Below are positions 49,610 through 60,180 of a stretch of 64,000 bases of DNA, in pieces (position 1 is the stretch's first letter; every line of letters begins with the position of its first letter). The DNA is taken from assembly GCA_021234155.1 (NCBI GenBank), contig JAJEKV010000009.1, forward strand, positions 6,373,546 through 6,437,545. The letters run 5' to 3'. Below the pieces are notes generated by a model. That model was not told the origin of the DNA, ran no database searches, and saw only the letters and a list, made by a program, of their open reading frames with translations. The DNA is from Isoetes taiwanensis (taxonomy: Eukaryota; Streptophyta; Lycopodiopsida; Isoetales; Isoetaceae). The position numbers were made by a program, and so were the translations under genes.

Positions 49610-49850
49610 CAAAGGCGCTAAGCACTGGCGCTGGCGCTGGCACTAGGCGCTAGGCGCTAGGCCATCTAGTAGCAGGCGTAGGCACTGGCGCTAGGTCCAA
49701 TGGGCCATCTAGCAGCAGGCGCCGCTGGCAGTCGAAGTTGGCGCTGGCGGTCGCAGGCGGCGGGAAGCAGGCGGAATGTAGGCGGCACTAGGTGCTGGCG
49801 TTAGGTCCAATGGGCCATCTAGCGCAGCGCCACTACTAATCCGAAGCAAA
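49610..49850. repeat. GC-rich GGCGCT/AGGCGG array
   Basis: Short words CTGGCGCTGG, TAGGCGCTAGGC and GCAGGCGG are reiterated. TAGGTCCAATGGGCCATCTA is present exactly at 49,692 and 49,803. The block is sharply bounded by AT-rich DNA. Confidence 0.75.
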
Positions 49851-50339
49851 AGGGCCATTTGGCAACAGCAGTGCAAGAAGCGGGGGGATGTAGGTGGCGC
49901 TTGGCGGGTGGGTATGCTTGGCTTCGTGGAAGGCGGGGAGTAAATTTAAAAATGCCGCCCAAATTTGAAAACCCCTCCACCGCCTAAATTTAAAAGCCCT
50001 CACCGCCTTAAATTTGAAATTCAAATTTTGAAATCCCAAATTTGTTGTTGCTTTCGACATATCATTTTTTAGGGCGCTTGTATAGATCCTTCTATAGGGC
50101 GGATGCGGGGTCTTGACGGTTCCTACCCGTCGGCACTTCTAGGCGGCTTCTTGGTCATTTATTTTCAAGTACATTAATTTGTTTTTGCAGGGGGTTTTTG
50201 GGCTTCTTTTGAGGCTTTGCAATATTCTTACAAGATCCATATGCTCCGATCCCGATAGTTTTTTCAAACCCAAAATGGTGAACGCCATACCGGGTAAGTC
50301 TTTCTATATGCATCGATCTTTTTTGTTAGAGCCATTCAT

Positions 50340-51030
50340 CACATGTATCCCCCCTCCCCCCCCAACCCCCAAAGTAGCAATTTGGGGCGCCATTTGGAGC
50401 CCTCAAATGGCTTCATGGCGCCATTTGGGGGGTGCCAGGGGGCAGGTATACCACCCAAACGGCGCTATTTGGGGGGTGCCAAGGGGCAGCTATACCACCC
50501 AAATGGCGCCATTTGGGGGGTGCCAGAAGGGGTAGGTGGTGCCATTTGGAGCCCTCAAACGGCTCCATGGCGCCATTTGGGGGGTGCCATTGGGGGATAT
50601 AGGTATACCCCCCCTACACATGGCACCTTGAGGATGTAAATGGCACCATGGTGCCATTCGCATCCGCAAATTTTTTTTTTTTTCAGATGCAAATGGTGCC
50701 ATGGCATCCTCAAGGTGCCATTTTGTTATTTTGCTGCCATTTCCCCCAGGCACCCCCCATTTGGGTGGTATACCTACTCCCCCTGCCACCAACCAAAATG
50801 GATATACCTACCTTCCCCCCAAATACCCTCATGGAGCCATTTGGAGGAAGCGAGTATACCCCCAAATGGCCATTTGGGGTTTGGGGGGGGTGTATACCCC
50901 ATTTCAGTTGGTTGCCAGAGGGAGTAGGTATACCCCCCAAATGGGGGGTTGGGGTGTGGGGGGGGTCAGGTATACCCCCCGGGGAACCCCCATGGAGCCA
51001 TTTGGGGAGCGCCAACGAGGGCAATTATAC
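50340..51030. repeat. G-run/C-run satellite with GGYGCCATTTGGGG and GGTATACC words
   Basis: CATTTGGGGGGTGCCA-like units, TGGAGCCCTCAAA, and GGTATACCMCCCAAA recur many times on both strands. CCCCAAATGGCCATTTGGGG at 50,860-50,879 is a perfect palindrome. Runs of six to nine G or C are frequent (for example near 50,950-50,985). All overlapping frames (Pro/Gly/Trp-rich) are repeat translation. Confidence 0.8.
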
Positions 51031-51234
51031 ATGCCATTTGGGGTAAAGAGAGCCAACCTTCATGGCAAGGATGTTGATCCATTGAATGTAGCAATAGAGA
51101 TCACGAAATTTGTGGTGCCATCTATTGAACTTCCAATCATATGCTGGGGTGCAGATAACATTGGTGAAGCAGTAGGTGTATTTATTCAGTTGCCAGAGAA
51201 GGATGTAGGATTGGTTGAGGCTTGTATGCTACAA

Positions 51235-51480
51235 ACATATGTATGATACATGCGTACCACTCACGTGTATCATACACCTGCAGAAGGTCTACAAATCTAT
51301 TCATGTATCTTAAAAATATATGTATGATACATGGGTGTCATACCTGTGTACCTAACACATGCAAAAGGTGTATGATACCGAGTAAATATGTTTTTTAAAT
51401 ATTTCATGGTATACACAACATATGTATGATACAGGGGTACTGTACACGTGTATACAACCCCTGCATAAGGTCTACAAAAA
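51235..51480. repeat. Tandem repeat, period about 90 bases, three units
   Basis: Units start at about 51,236, 51,320 and 51,416. Each contains ATATGTATGATACA, a GGGTRYCRTAC-like word, GTGTAT, and CTGCANAAGGTCTACAAA or a close variant. AC/GT palindromes (TGTATGATACA...TGTATCATACA) give it dyad character. Confidence 0.65.
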
Positions 51481-51658
51481 AAAAAAAAAATCAGTTTACT
51501 AAATATTTTCCCATTATAATGAAATTGTGCTTTATAGTAAAAACATTGATGCGCGTTGATGTGACACATTATTGTTTCTTTTATGTTGTCAATATTTTGG
51601 CAACTTATGATTTCGAATTAAGAAATTATATCATGCGAGACCTAAACTACATAGGTTG

Positions 51659-52129
51659 TACCTAGATGCTACTTTCATTCGCAAGCTCTGGGATGCAGAT
51701 GCTCTGACGCACGTTAAGCTGGCACACTATCAACAGCAAGTCAATCCTACGCTCACAAGAGGCCCACACCAGTACTTGTGCACCCATTTGCCCATGAAGA
51801 AGCGCAGACGTATAGCTTCCATTCGCACGGGTGCACATCGTCTCTGCATTGAGACAGGGTGTTGGACTCGGGAAGCATGGGAGGAGAGGCTTTGTCAGTG
51901 TTGCCACCAGGGCACCATTGAAGATGAATGTCATGCCCTCCAGATCTACCCAGCGTTTGTCCATATCCGAGTGCGGTATGATCGGTTACTAGTGACTGGC
52001 CAGCCGTCGCATGAGTTATTGAGTACGGCATCCGTGGGCTTGTTGGGCTCATACCTCCAGGAGGTTATGGATGCACGGACTCAGTTGTGTCCCCCGGACA
52101 ATATTGAATTGTCCTATACAATTGTATAA
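51659..52129 (+). pseudogene. 5'-truncated LINE: ORF2 C-terminus
   Basis: A clean frame of about 157 codons reads ATFIRKLWDADALTHVKLAH, then KKRRRIASIRTGAHRLCIET, then RLCQCCHQGTIEDECHALQ, ending TAA at 52,127. The C-C...E-D-E-x-H zinc-binding motif is intact except that the final Cys of 'xxCPxF' reads IYPAF. It aligns with the relics at 29.7 kb and 18.5 kb. Similarity to the 29.7-kb copy begins near 51,659, so the insertion is 5'-truncated. With no stop or frameshift it is the youngest LINE fragment here. Confidence 0.85.
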
Positions 52130-52311
52130 CGTACCAACATACTTATTACTGCTAAGGTTTTTCCCTCGAAAACCCTTCGGGGCAGGGGTTTTTTAATCCT
52201 GACGGTAATACGCTTGCTGCTCTCTTTTTGTTTGGGTCCCAAAGCCAATTGGTCTCCCTGGACGATAAAAAATCTATTTTATTTTATTCTATTCTATTCT
52301 ATTCTATTCCT
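52130..52311 (+). mobile_element. LINE 3' UTR with stem-loop and (TTCTA)n tail
   Basis: It contains outer arms TATTACTG and CGGTAATA (52,144-52,210), inner hairpin AAGGTTTT-N7-AAAACCCTT, GGCAGGGGTTTTTTAATCC, TTTGGGTCCCAAA, GCCAATTGGTC and TCCCTGGACGATAAAAAA, then about six TTCTA-type units. The variable tail repeat replaces poly(A), as in several plant and animal LINE groups. Confidence 0.85.
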
Positions 52312-53084
52312 AAACCTGAAGAACCCCTAAAAACCATAAACTTTCCTAAGTATTTAAACTCTAAACCCTTTAACCCTGAATACTGAATCATAAACAAATG
52401 CTAGCCATTAGTTAATTTGACCCTAATCCTGAAAGCCTTTAACCCTAAAACTCATGTATCTAGAGATTCCCAGCATTTCTATCAGGTGTAGTGGTACACC
52501 ATAAAGGAAGGCAATCAAATGTATATTTTGTTCATAATTAGTAAATTGCTCACAGGAATTTTACCTGTAGAAATAGCTAAATCTTGCTAGTGAAAGCTAA
52601 CAACAAAATGTATGAAGGTGTCAAATGAGTACAAATTTAGGGAACCTTGAGTATGTACCTCTATGATATCATGGGAACCTTGGGCATGTACCTCTATGAA
52701 TAGTTTCTTTTCAAATATTTTCAACAAATCAACATATGTTGAGCATGTAGATGGAGAGATTCATTCAATTTTCATGCTCAGTTTAGCTACCAACAATACC
52801 ACTTCGTCAAAGCTCCATTGGACAATTTTTGTAACTAAATAGTTAGCTTTGGTTAAGAGCGCTCTAAGATACTTTGAAACCCCAAACGGGATGTTTAGCC
52901 TACAATCAACCTCTTTCACCTTCAATTCAGTGGACTCCTTCCATTTTGTCATCACCCGTAAGGAATCTGTAATGAAACAATTCAGTAAATTAGTTACAGG
53001 CATACAAAGTATATTCCACAATCTAAAGAAACTTTATTAAAGGTTCAATCCACAATCTATCTTCCACTCACTATAATTCAGGTC
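52312..53084. other. Intergenic, no supported gene
   Basis: AT-rich DNA. GGAACCTTGRGYATGTACCT then CTATGA is present twice at about 52,640 and 52,675. Nothing else is recognised. Confidence 0.35.
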
Positions 53085-53395
53085 CAATCTATAAAATATA
53101 ATCCACAAAACACAAAGTATAATTCCTTAACCACAATTTAACCGTCACAAATGCAAAACCACAAACCAGCACAAATGCAAAACCACAAACCACAGAACAC
53201 AATATAAAATTCCCCCAATCCACAAACCAAAACATACAACCACAAACGATAGAACACAATATAAAATTCACTCAATCCACAAACCAAGAGACCCAACTCA
53301 TAAACCAAATCCATTAACCCCAAACTACAAATCATAAACCACAAACAACAAATCCAAATATATAAACTACAATCTAAACTCTTGCCCTATATACC
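53085..53395. repeat. CACAAACCA-type low-complexity repeat, T-poor
   Basis: CACAAACCA words recur about fifteen times. A longer phrase (AGAACACAATATAAAATTC, then C-rich bases, AATCCACAAACC) is duplicated at about 53,188 and 53,250. Minus-strand frames rich in Val/Cys/Phe result from it. Confidence 0.75.
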
Positions 53396-53501
53396 CAACT
53401 AGAGTTGTACTTGTATACTTAATCCCTTGCAGGCCCTAAACAAATGCACTTAGTAAATACAATAGATATTCTATACAGGATATTCTTTACCTTAGAATTG
53501 C

Positions 53502-53807
53502 TTGAGAAATATCATCCCTGTTATAGACATATTTGAAGTGCTATTACATTTTGAATTATGGAAATCTAAAGGAGAAGCTATATGGCATAACAAAATAAAA
53601 GTTATTAAGGGTTCACATCCTATATACGGTCTAAACGTTTATTTTAAGAAAAAATACTTCCTATATTTGGAAACACGATATTTGATTAAACATTTGATGA
53701 TAGATGATGCAATGGTGGCAGCAAAAATAAATAATGCTAAACATAAGACCTCTGAATTTTCTAGGTCATTAAAAATCGAATTAGGGCTTAGAAACCCTAT
53801 TTTATGA
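53502..53807 (+). other. 101-codon open frame, unrecognised
   Basis: The frame from an ATT/ATG-rich start to TGA encodes a Lys/Ile-rich sequence with FEVLLHFELWKSKGEAIWHN and LIKHLMIDDAMVAAKINNAK. No family is recognised. It lies in AT-rich DNA with no paired gene, so it may be chance or a mobile-element remnant. Confidence 0.25.
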
Positions 53808-54139
53808 GTACCTGATATGTTTTGGCCAAGCAGCGGGCCTGGATGCTAGTATGGCAAACCTTTACATGTCTCTGGAGATAGATAAAGATATGGTAGCAGC
53901 CGAAAATATGTTTGTAGGATTTGCGAAGGCTTAGAATCTAACCAATATTCAAGTGATTATGTGATATAACCACGATCAGATCCAACAGTTGGGGACGATC
54001 AGATTCAAATAATTTGCAAGGGCATGTGGTTAAGGAAACCACCGTAAAACCACCACAAAAGCACCATAAACCTCTTGGGCCCATTTATACCAAAAATTTT
54101 GACATTATGACATCATTGGGCTTCAAATTTGAGAATTTA

Positions 54140-54500
54140 TGTAGTTGTTTCCGTACGGGTACGGTACCTTTCAAGTACTTAGCATACCATACCAGAGGTA
54201 CAGTACGTACGGAATGAAAAATGAAATATTTTTGCTTCAAATTTTTGGAGTTTTCAACACAAGTACGGTAAGTATTTTAAAGGTACGGTACGTATTTTAT
54301 AGGTATTTTATAGGTACTGTAAGTATTTTACATGTATTTTATAAGTACGGTAAGTATTTTATAAGTACGGTAACAACACTTTTTAACGTACTGGTTTTTT
54401 TTCGGTACGTTAAAAACTCAGAGGTACGTTACGAGGTATGATACGTAAAATACTTATAGTACCGTACAGGTACGGTAAGTACGTAACAACACTTGTAATA
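54140..54500. mobile_element. MITE-like element with TACGGTA-rich imperfect inverted ends
   Basis: The left end (TAGTTGTTTCCGTACGGGTA, then CGGTACC, AGTACTTAGCATACCATACC) and the right end read in reverse (TGTTGTTACGTACTTACCGT, ACCTGTACGGTACTA, ATCATACC) are similar. Between them AAGTACGGTAAGTATTTTAT recurs four to five times. A shorter relative lies at 21,950-22,085. Confidence 0.65.
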
Positions 54501-55680
54501 TAGACGAATAAGGGTAGGGTTTCGGTATTTCGATATTCTATTTTCACATAAGGCAAAAAAATTGCCGGATTTGCTGTGGGCGGAGCTCTGCATTGTTGTA
54601 AAACCATATTTGATATAAGGAGAAGCGTACACTGCGGAATAGGCAAAGCTCATACATGGAAGGTGATGGAACTGCTTGCCGAAACTGTTAAGGATGATCC
54701 TCTCATTGCTAAATCTGCAAAGGAATGATTGTGCCGGATGTACACAGTCTCTGAAAAAACCCAGTCGCTGGGCAATCTACTAGGGTCTGATACGCTACTA
54801 GTAATCTTTTTGTTGCATTTTGTCCAGATTTTTGCTCAAACTTGATGTTCTTAAAAACCATAGAAGTTAGAACAGAGTTCTTAGTCTGATACAGAGCTAA
54901 TGTGGCCGAAATGATATTTCAAGAACACTTGATATCTAGGCCATGGAAGTTCGGGAAATCGAACATGGAGTAATGCAAATGATTCAGGACAAAAGGAGCG
55001 AAAAGTATCAGGTTTTGTCTGTTAGAATCGATATTCTTTTTGCATATATGCTTTGATATTTCTGAGCAAATGCATATGGATTGTGGATGGTTACATACAA
55101 AAAATAAGGCATTGCTTTAATTCTTTATGATAGCACAGTGATTATAGGCTGCTGCTAGGTAGATGTGCGTGCATGGTCATCCTTGATAGTTTGTGCATGC
55201 ATGGTTAGAGTAACATCTTCATTATTCAAGGAGTTCCAGAGACATCCATTGTTGGTAATCTTTGTGCATCTGCAATTTGTTTAACCATTTTGTGGACTGC
55301 ATGTAATGAAAGATGAAAATGCTTTGGGATGCTTAATCTGATGTTTCTATAAATGATATTTCTATAAATACAACTGCAACACAAGCCGCTTTGAAGGTAA
55401 CTGATGCAAATGTGTTCAATATTACAGAGGTAGTCTGCTTGTTATATCTTGCAAAATGTTTGTCATCTATATAAAAGTATTTCTTATTGACTTATTTTCT
55501 CATTCAAGACGCAAGAGATGGCAAGAGGCAGTGCAAAATCGCATCGATCCGAGACATCGGATTGCCATTCTAGAATGGGACGAGCATGCATGTCATGCAT
55601 GCATGCGGGCGGCGCATGCCCGTTTTGGGTTGGGAGTTCGCTATTTCAGGCGTGTTTTTGCATCCACGTCTCATCGGCGC
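54501..55680. other. Intergenic, no supported gene
   Basis: Short unrecognised frames only, apart from a frame starting at 55,456 (109 codons, His/Arg/Ala-rich in its middle) that runs on into the next repeat and is not recognised. Confidence 0.3.
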
Positions 55681-56221
55681 TTCCTCTTCTCTCAGCAGTA
55701 CCTTATTCTCTTTGAACCCACCCTCCCCCCCTTCTTTGTTTATTGTACAAGTTTTGTTTATCATGTTTTTCCACCCGCTGGGTGATGCTTTTTCTCCACC
55801 CGCTGGGTGATGCTATTCTCTGGTATGTTTCTCGTTTGTTGTGTTGGTGATGTGCAGGTACAGGTTGGCGAGCGGCATCCGTTTCGACTTCTCCATGCGG
55901 GGGTTTTTGGGAGCGATTCTATGCCTTACGTTTGTCTAAGCCCCTTGCCGAAGGCTTATCACTAGGGTTTTTCCTCGAAAACCCGAAAGGGCGGGGTTTT
56001 TTAATCCCGGTGATAAGCTTTCGGCAGGTACATCAGCCACTCATCTATTAGCATTGTATTTGTTTTGGGGTCCAAATGATATAATTGGATTTTCCCTTTA
56101 TTTTTCGTGGGTAGTTCGCATGTGTGCGGCTACCCACTGTCCACCATTGTAGAAAATCTGCTGAGATGAATGAGAAGCCTATCTATTCCTCTTCTCTCAG
56201 CAGTACCTTATTCTCTTTGAA
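55681..56221. repeat. 36-base perfect direct repeats flanking a LINE tail
   Basis: TTCCTCTTCTCTCAGCAGTA followed by CCTTATTCTCTTTGAA occurs at 55,681-55,716 and 56,186-56,221. The 469 bases between include a 24-base tandem (TCCACCCGCTGGGTGATGCT twice near 55,770-55,815) and the LINE 3' tail. The repeats may be a long target-site duplication. Confidence 0.8.
55946..56110 (+). mobile_element. LINE 3' UTR with long stem-loop
   Basis: Outer arms TGCCGAAGGCTTATCAC (55,947) and GTGATAAGCTTTCGGCA (ending 56,026) pair over 17 positions with one G-T wobble. The inner hairpin is GGGTTTT-N6-AAAACCC, followed by GGGCGGGGTTTTTTAATCCC. The later GGGGTCCAAATGATATAATT corresponds to the GGGTCCC...GCCAATTGG part of the other tails. 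No ORF2 end is recognisable upstream. Confidence 0.7.
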
Positions 56222-57536
56222 TTGTTTCCAGGCAGGGGAGGGGCTTCTTCCTGCCTGGTTTAGCCAATTTGGCGTATCTTTCTTGCTATCCTTTACTGGC
56301 CTTTGGCCTCGTCCTGTGACCTCGTCCTTGATCCTAGTTTGTAAGGAAGTTCTCTGGTAGTCGGGCGCTTTGTTGGTTTCTTGCGAGTCCCATTCTAGAA
56401 TCTTAACATTCCAACTTTTCAAATGATAAGAAACGTCTTTGGATTTTCTGGTGGAGGCATTAGAGGAAATTTGAGATCTCATTTCATCCCCATAAGAATC
56501 CTCCAATGGAATGGCTACCCTCTATTAACTGCAATTAATGCAGCACCAACAACTTCATTGCTGTCGTTTTTCCCCCATAACTTTTGATCCACTTGTCAAA
56601 ATGTTGCGGCGTTAGTTGCATTAGATGCGGAATAAAAAGATCTTTCCAATGATATATGGTTATGATGTATTTCAATATGGTCATATGCGTTAACCTTAAA
56701 AAAATATGATTTTTTGCTTATTTCTTATATATTTATATCGTAAAAGATATATGAATGGATTATCACTAGATAGATCTTGTGAAGACGGACCCATTGCTAC
56801 AAAAAGTTTTTGAATCGGAGTTCTGGATCAAAAGTTATAATGAAAAAATGATACTACAGAAGTTAGTTGCAGCTGCATTAATTACAGGCTGCCACATAAT
56901 ACTGGAATGAGATATACTGGAGCTCTTCTCTTATTGGACAGTTTAAAAAGCTGACATGGCATTTTAAGCATCCCTTAATGGGACAAAATGTGATCTCATT
57001 TTTCCTCTAATGTATTGATCACCAATCTATCCTTATATTTGATCCGAGTCATTTTTATGGTAAGAAATTAGATTATGTTGTATATGCAAAGATAGTATTA
57101 CATGGGTAAACTCTTTGGAATAGCATTTTACATGGGATAGTTGGGCTATTGTTTACTTTAATGCTTTATTGTTCTCATGATAGATGTCATATTGTTCCAA
57201 TTTCTTGGAGTCCTCCTCAGAACCCAGCAGGCGACATCCATTTTAGCTTGTCAAAATCTTTTTGAACTGCCTCAAAATCTTTTCTGATGCTCATTGGTTT
57301 TCAATATTGGAATCGATTTTGTGAAGGACATGCTTATGATTAAAATATGATCCAAGGTTCTTCTAGATATGACAATATGTTGAAGGCATTGCTTCTGCTT
57401 GCTGCTTGCTGATAAGCTTCTCAAAGAAGGCATTGATTGGTGGGTCATTGGGGTATTACAATTTAAATCACCAGTGACACCGTTCTAATTTGTTGTTGGA
57501 TTCTATTGCAGGCCCTTAAAAATGGAATATGACATC
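56111..57536. other. Intergenic, AT-rich
   Basis: GTGGGTAG (56,107) and CTACCCAC (56,130) form a perfect 8-base hairpin just behind the LINE tail. Otherwise no gene or repeat is supported. The target flank of the next element's LTR is ACATC. Confidence 0.35.
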
Positions 57537-58963
57537 TGTGACGTCCCCTAATTCTTATACGATACACACATCGTATCAGAAGACGAAGCATCCCCCCTGA
57601 CAGCCAAACTGGCAGGGGCCATCCACCTGACACCACTCCTAGTGGAATGAGCCAGTGGATGTGTCACTCGCCTGTCTCCCTTCGGGTCGACCTATCTGCG
57701 GAAGCGTGAATAAACATGAGCACATAATAACAGTATATCAATACAATCACCTCGAAGGGTGAACACATCATAATCATCACATAAACAATAACATCAACAT
57801 GAGCAATAGCAACAAGGGAATCCTACCCAGGCTCAGACTCAAGAGGGTTTGAATGACGGCTTGGGCCTCTAGAAGTCATTGCAGACAGAATTCATGGCAA
57901 TGGAGTTGGCTGGCATAAGAACATAGCTGAGGGTAGTCCACACTATCCGCCCCTCCTGTGCACACTTTGCAGAGTAGGTTGAAAAGTATTGGGACCGGGC
58001 CGTAGCCTGCCGGGTACATAGCCAGGAGGGCTACTACTGGGTTGCATCTCTCCAGCCCCGATGAGGCAGGAGGAGAGTCACCTCTCCTCCAGGGGCATGC
58101 ATGCCCATCACAGGTGGCTAGAGGGCCACTGCCCTTGTTCGACTTAACCTCATGGAAGGCGACAAATCGCCCCAAAGGTGTCGAGCTCATGCCTTGTCCA
58201 CACGCAGTGGCAAGCCATTAAGCCTAGCTCACTAAGGTTCCTGGTAGGCTTTACACATCAGAGGAACTCTTCTGTGATGGGACAAGTCCCCCTTTTTCAT
58301 CGGCTTAGCCCCTCCACCCACAACCAGGCGGGCTCATTGTGCACATGCCGCATGTAACTGGGAACTAGTAGGCTATCTAGAATCATCTACTACACAGGCT
58401 TTAGGCCTCTACACCCCTTCCCAATACATGGAGGTCACAGAGTGAAATACCAACATGTTAAATAAACATACACAATTATTAAACCCCATGGACCCCATTG
58501 CCAAATGGCTAAACCCCATTTGGCCAATGTCTAACCTAACCCTAAGGGTTTCTATATAAGGGCTTCCCTTTAAACCCTAAACCGTTTCTTCTCTTTGCAT
58601 TTAGGGTTTTCCTTGATCTCCCTTCCTTCTTTCGCATTTAGAGTTCTCTTGGGCCATTCCGGCCAAGGTAAGACCCAAATTCACATTGCTAGGCTCTGTA
58701 AAGCCGCCTTTGCACAACAGATCGTCGAGTAGCAGCAGTCTTCAGCAAGATCAGAGGCATGGATGCATTCTGAGGACCTGGAGCAGGTCGAGGACCAGGT
58801 AATCAGTCATTCTGTTGTGCAAAGCCGCCTTTCGGCTATAGGTGCAACTCTTGCCCCCTAGGTGCAACCCTTTACGGCCTCTAATTACATGTCACTTGTG
58901 ACATGTACGTGTGACGTGGCATAATATACGTATTTGGGGAATATATTATGCTGGAACGTCACA
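57537..58963 (-). repeat. 3' LTR of the minus-strand chromovirus, 1.43 kb
   Basis: On the minus strand the LTR starts TGTGACGTTCCAGCATAATA and ends GGGGACGTCACA, inverted TGTGACGT/ACGTCACA ends. AAATACGTATATT near the start matches the LTR of the element at 10.6 kb. A polypurine tract lies immediately upstream on the minus strand. CTTATATAGAAACCC near 58,550-58,565 is a possible TATA region. Confidence 0.85.
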
Positions 58964-58976
58964 TTCTCCCCACCTT
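58964..58976 (-). promoter_or_regulatory. Polypurine tract
   Basis: The minus strand reads AAGGTGGGGAGAA just before the LTR start. Compare AAGGGGAGAA in the + strand element. Confidence 0.8.
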
Positions 58977-59679
58977 GACTTGATGCTGTCCTCAGCATCA
59001 CGCGTCTCCCCACCTTGGAAACCTGCATATCCTGCAATCACATTTAATATACATACAATTTTATAATGCAATTACTTCAAGGTAATATTTTAATTAATCA
59101 TAAAATATCCTTGTATAATATTGTACTATGGTGAGAGGCTCTTTCATCCTCTACTTCATCATCTATTATTCACAAAAAGTTTATGGCTTATACCATTATT
59201 ATAAACATAGTTCCAAAATTTTCTACTTAAGGTTCCACATCGTTCCCTTACAACACATCATGACAAAATTATGTGTTGCAAGTCTTCGCAGTGTGACCTT
59301 CCCGCCGCTAGACTCTCCTATTGGCCTGCAGGTCCAACACTACGTTAGTACACATTTAATTAATATAAAGGTTGGTTGTTCGGGAACCACCCATTAAATA
59401 CAATTACATGAATGCAAGGCATATCTCCCGGCGTAGGAAGATTATGTTTCTTCCATCGTGGCCGTGGAGACAGCGCCCTATCATGCCTAGGATGCTCACT
59501 CATGCCTACACCTTTAGTTGCCTTTGGCGTGGAGGATAGTGTCCTTCGCGTATTTGGGCGTGAAGGATAGAGTCCTTCCCGTACTAGGCATTGACGAGAG
59601 GTGCTTTCCTATCAATGTATACCTGAATGACCTCTTATCTCTCAAGGCCGTCTACTTCCGTGGGACGGAAGTAGACTTT
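58977..59679 (-). other. 3' untranslated region of the chromovirus
   Basis: Non-coding between the chromodomain stop and the polypurine tract. A diverged repeat of the type GGCGTGGAGGATAGTGTCCTTC/GGCGTGAAGGATAGAGTCCTTC lies near 59,525-59,580. Confidence 0.45.
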
Positions 59680-60180
59680 TTAATCTACCTTCCACTCACC
59701 TATCGAGTCGATGTCGACTACTTCGGTGACGAGCCGACCCTTGCATTGCTCCATGAATTGTAGGTAATGCTTCTCCAAATCTGATTGTAGTACCCACGTA
59801 GCGTCTTCCACATGTAAATGCGTCCATTTCACAAGGTATTGGAGAAATTTGGATCTTCTTGTCTTCTTATAAGCCCTGTCAAGAAGAACCTCAGGGACGA
59901 TTTCAAGCTGGTCGTCCGTCATTTCCAGTAACTCGATTGTCTCCAACACTTCCTCTGGATTAGGAGTGTGCCTCTTTAGGAGACTTACATGGAAGACCAT
60001 ATGGATTTTTAGATGTGCTGGCAGGTCCAACTTGTAGGATTGGGTACCTACTCTTTTGCTTATCCTGAAAGGTCCAGCCCATCTTGGAGCAAGCTTCTTG
60101 CAATTTCGATCGCGAACTTGGCTGCTTCACCTTGATCTTCAACCATACTTTGTCTCCCACCTGAAATTCTCTTCTTTGTT
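59680..60180 (-). pseudogene. Integrase C-terminus and chromodomain
   Basis: The frame 60,030-59,680 reads DLPAHLKIHMVFHVSLLKRH, LEIVPEVLLDRAYKKTRRSK and then FLQYLVKWTHLHVEDATWVL. The last part is a chromodomain with its LVKW and ATW aromatics, about residues 45-95 of this frame. The preceding frame (60,160-59,960) holds GDKVWLKIKVKQ and a damaged GPF region. The chromodomain would tether integration complexes to chromatin marks. Confidence 0.85.

Noticed and set aside
50343-51246. Several overlapping Pro/Gly/Trp-rich frames
   Set aside because: Same low-complexity satellite read in different phases.
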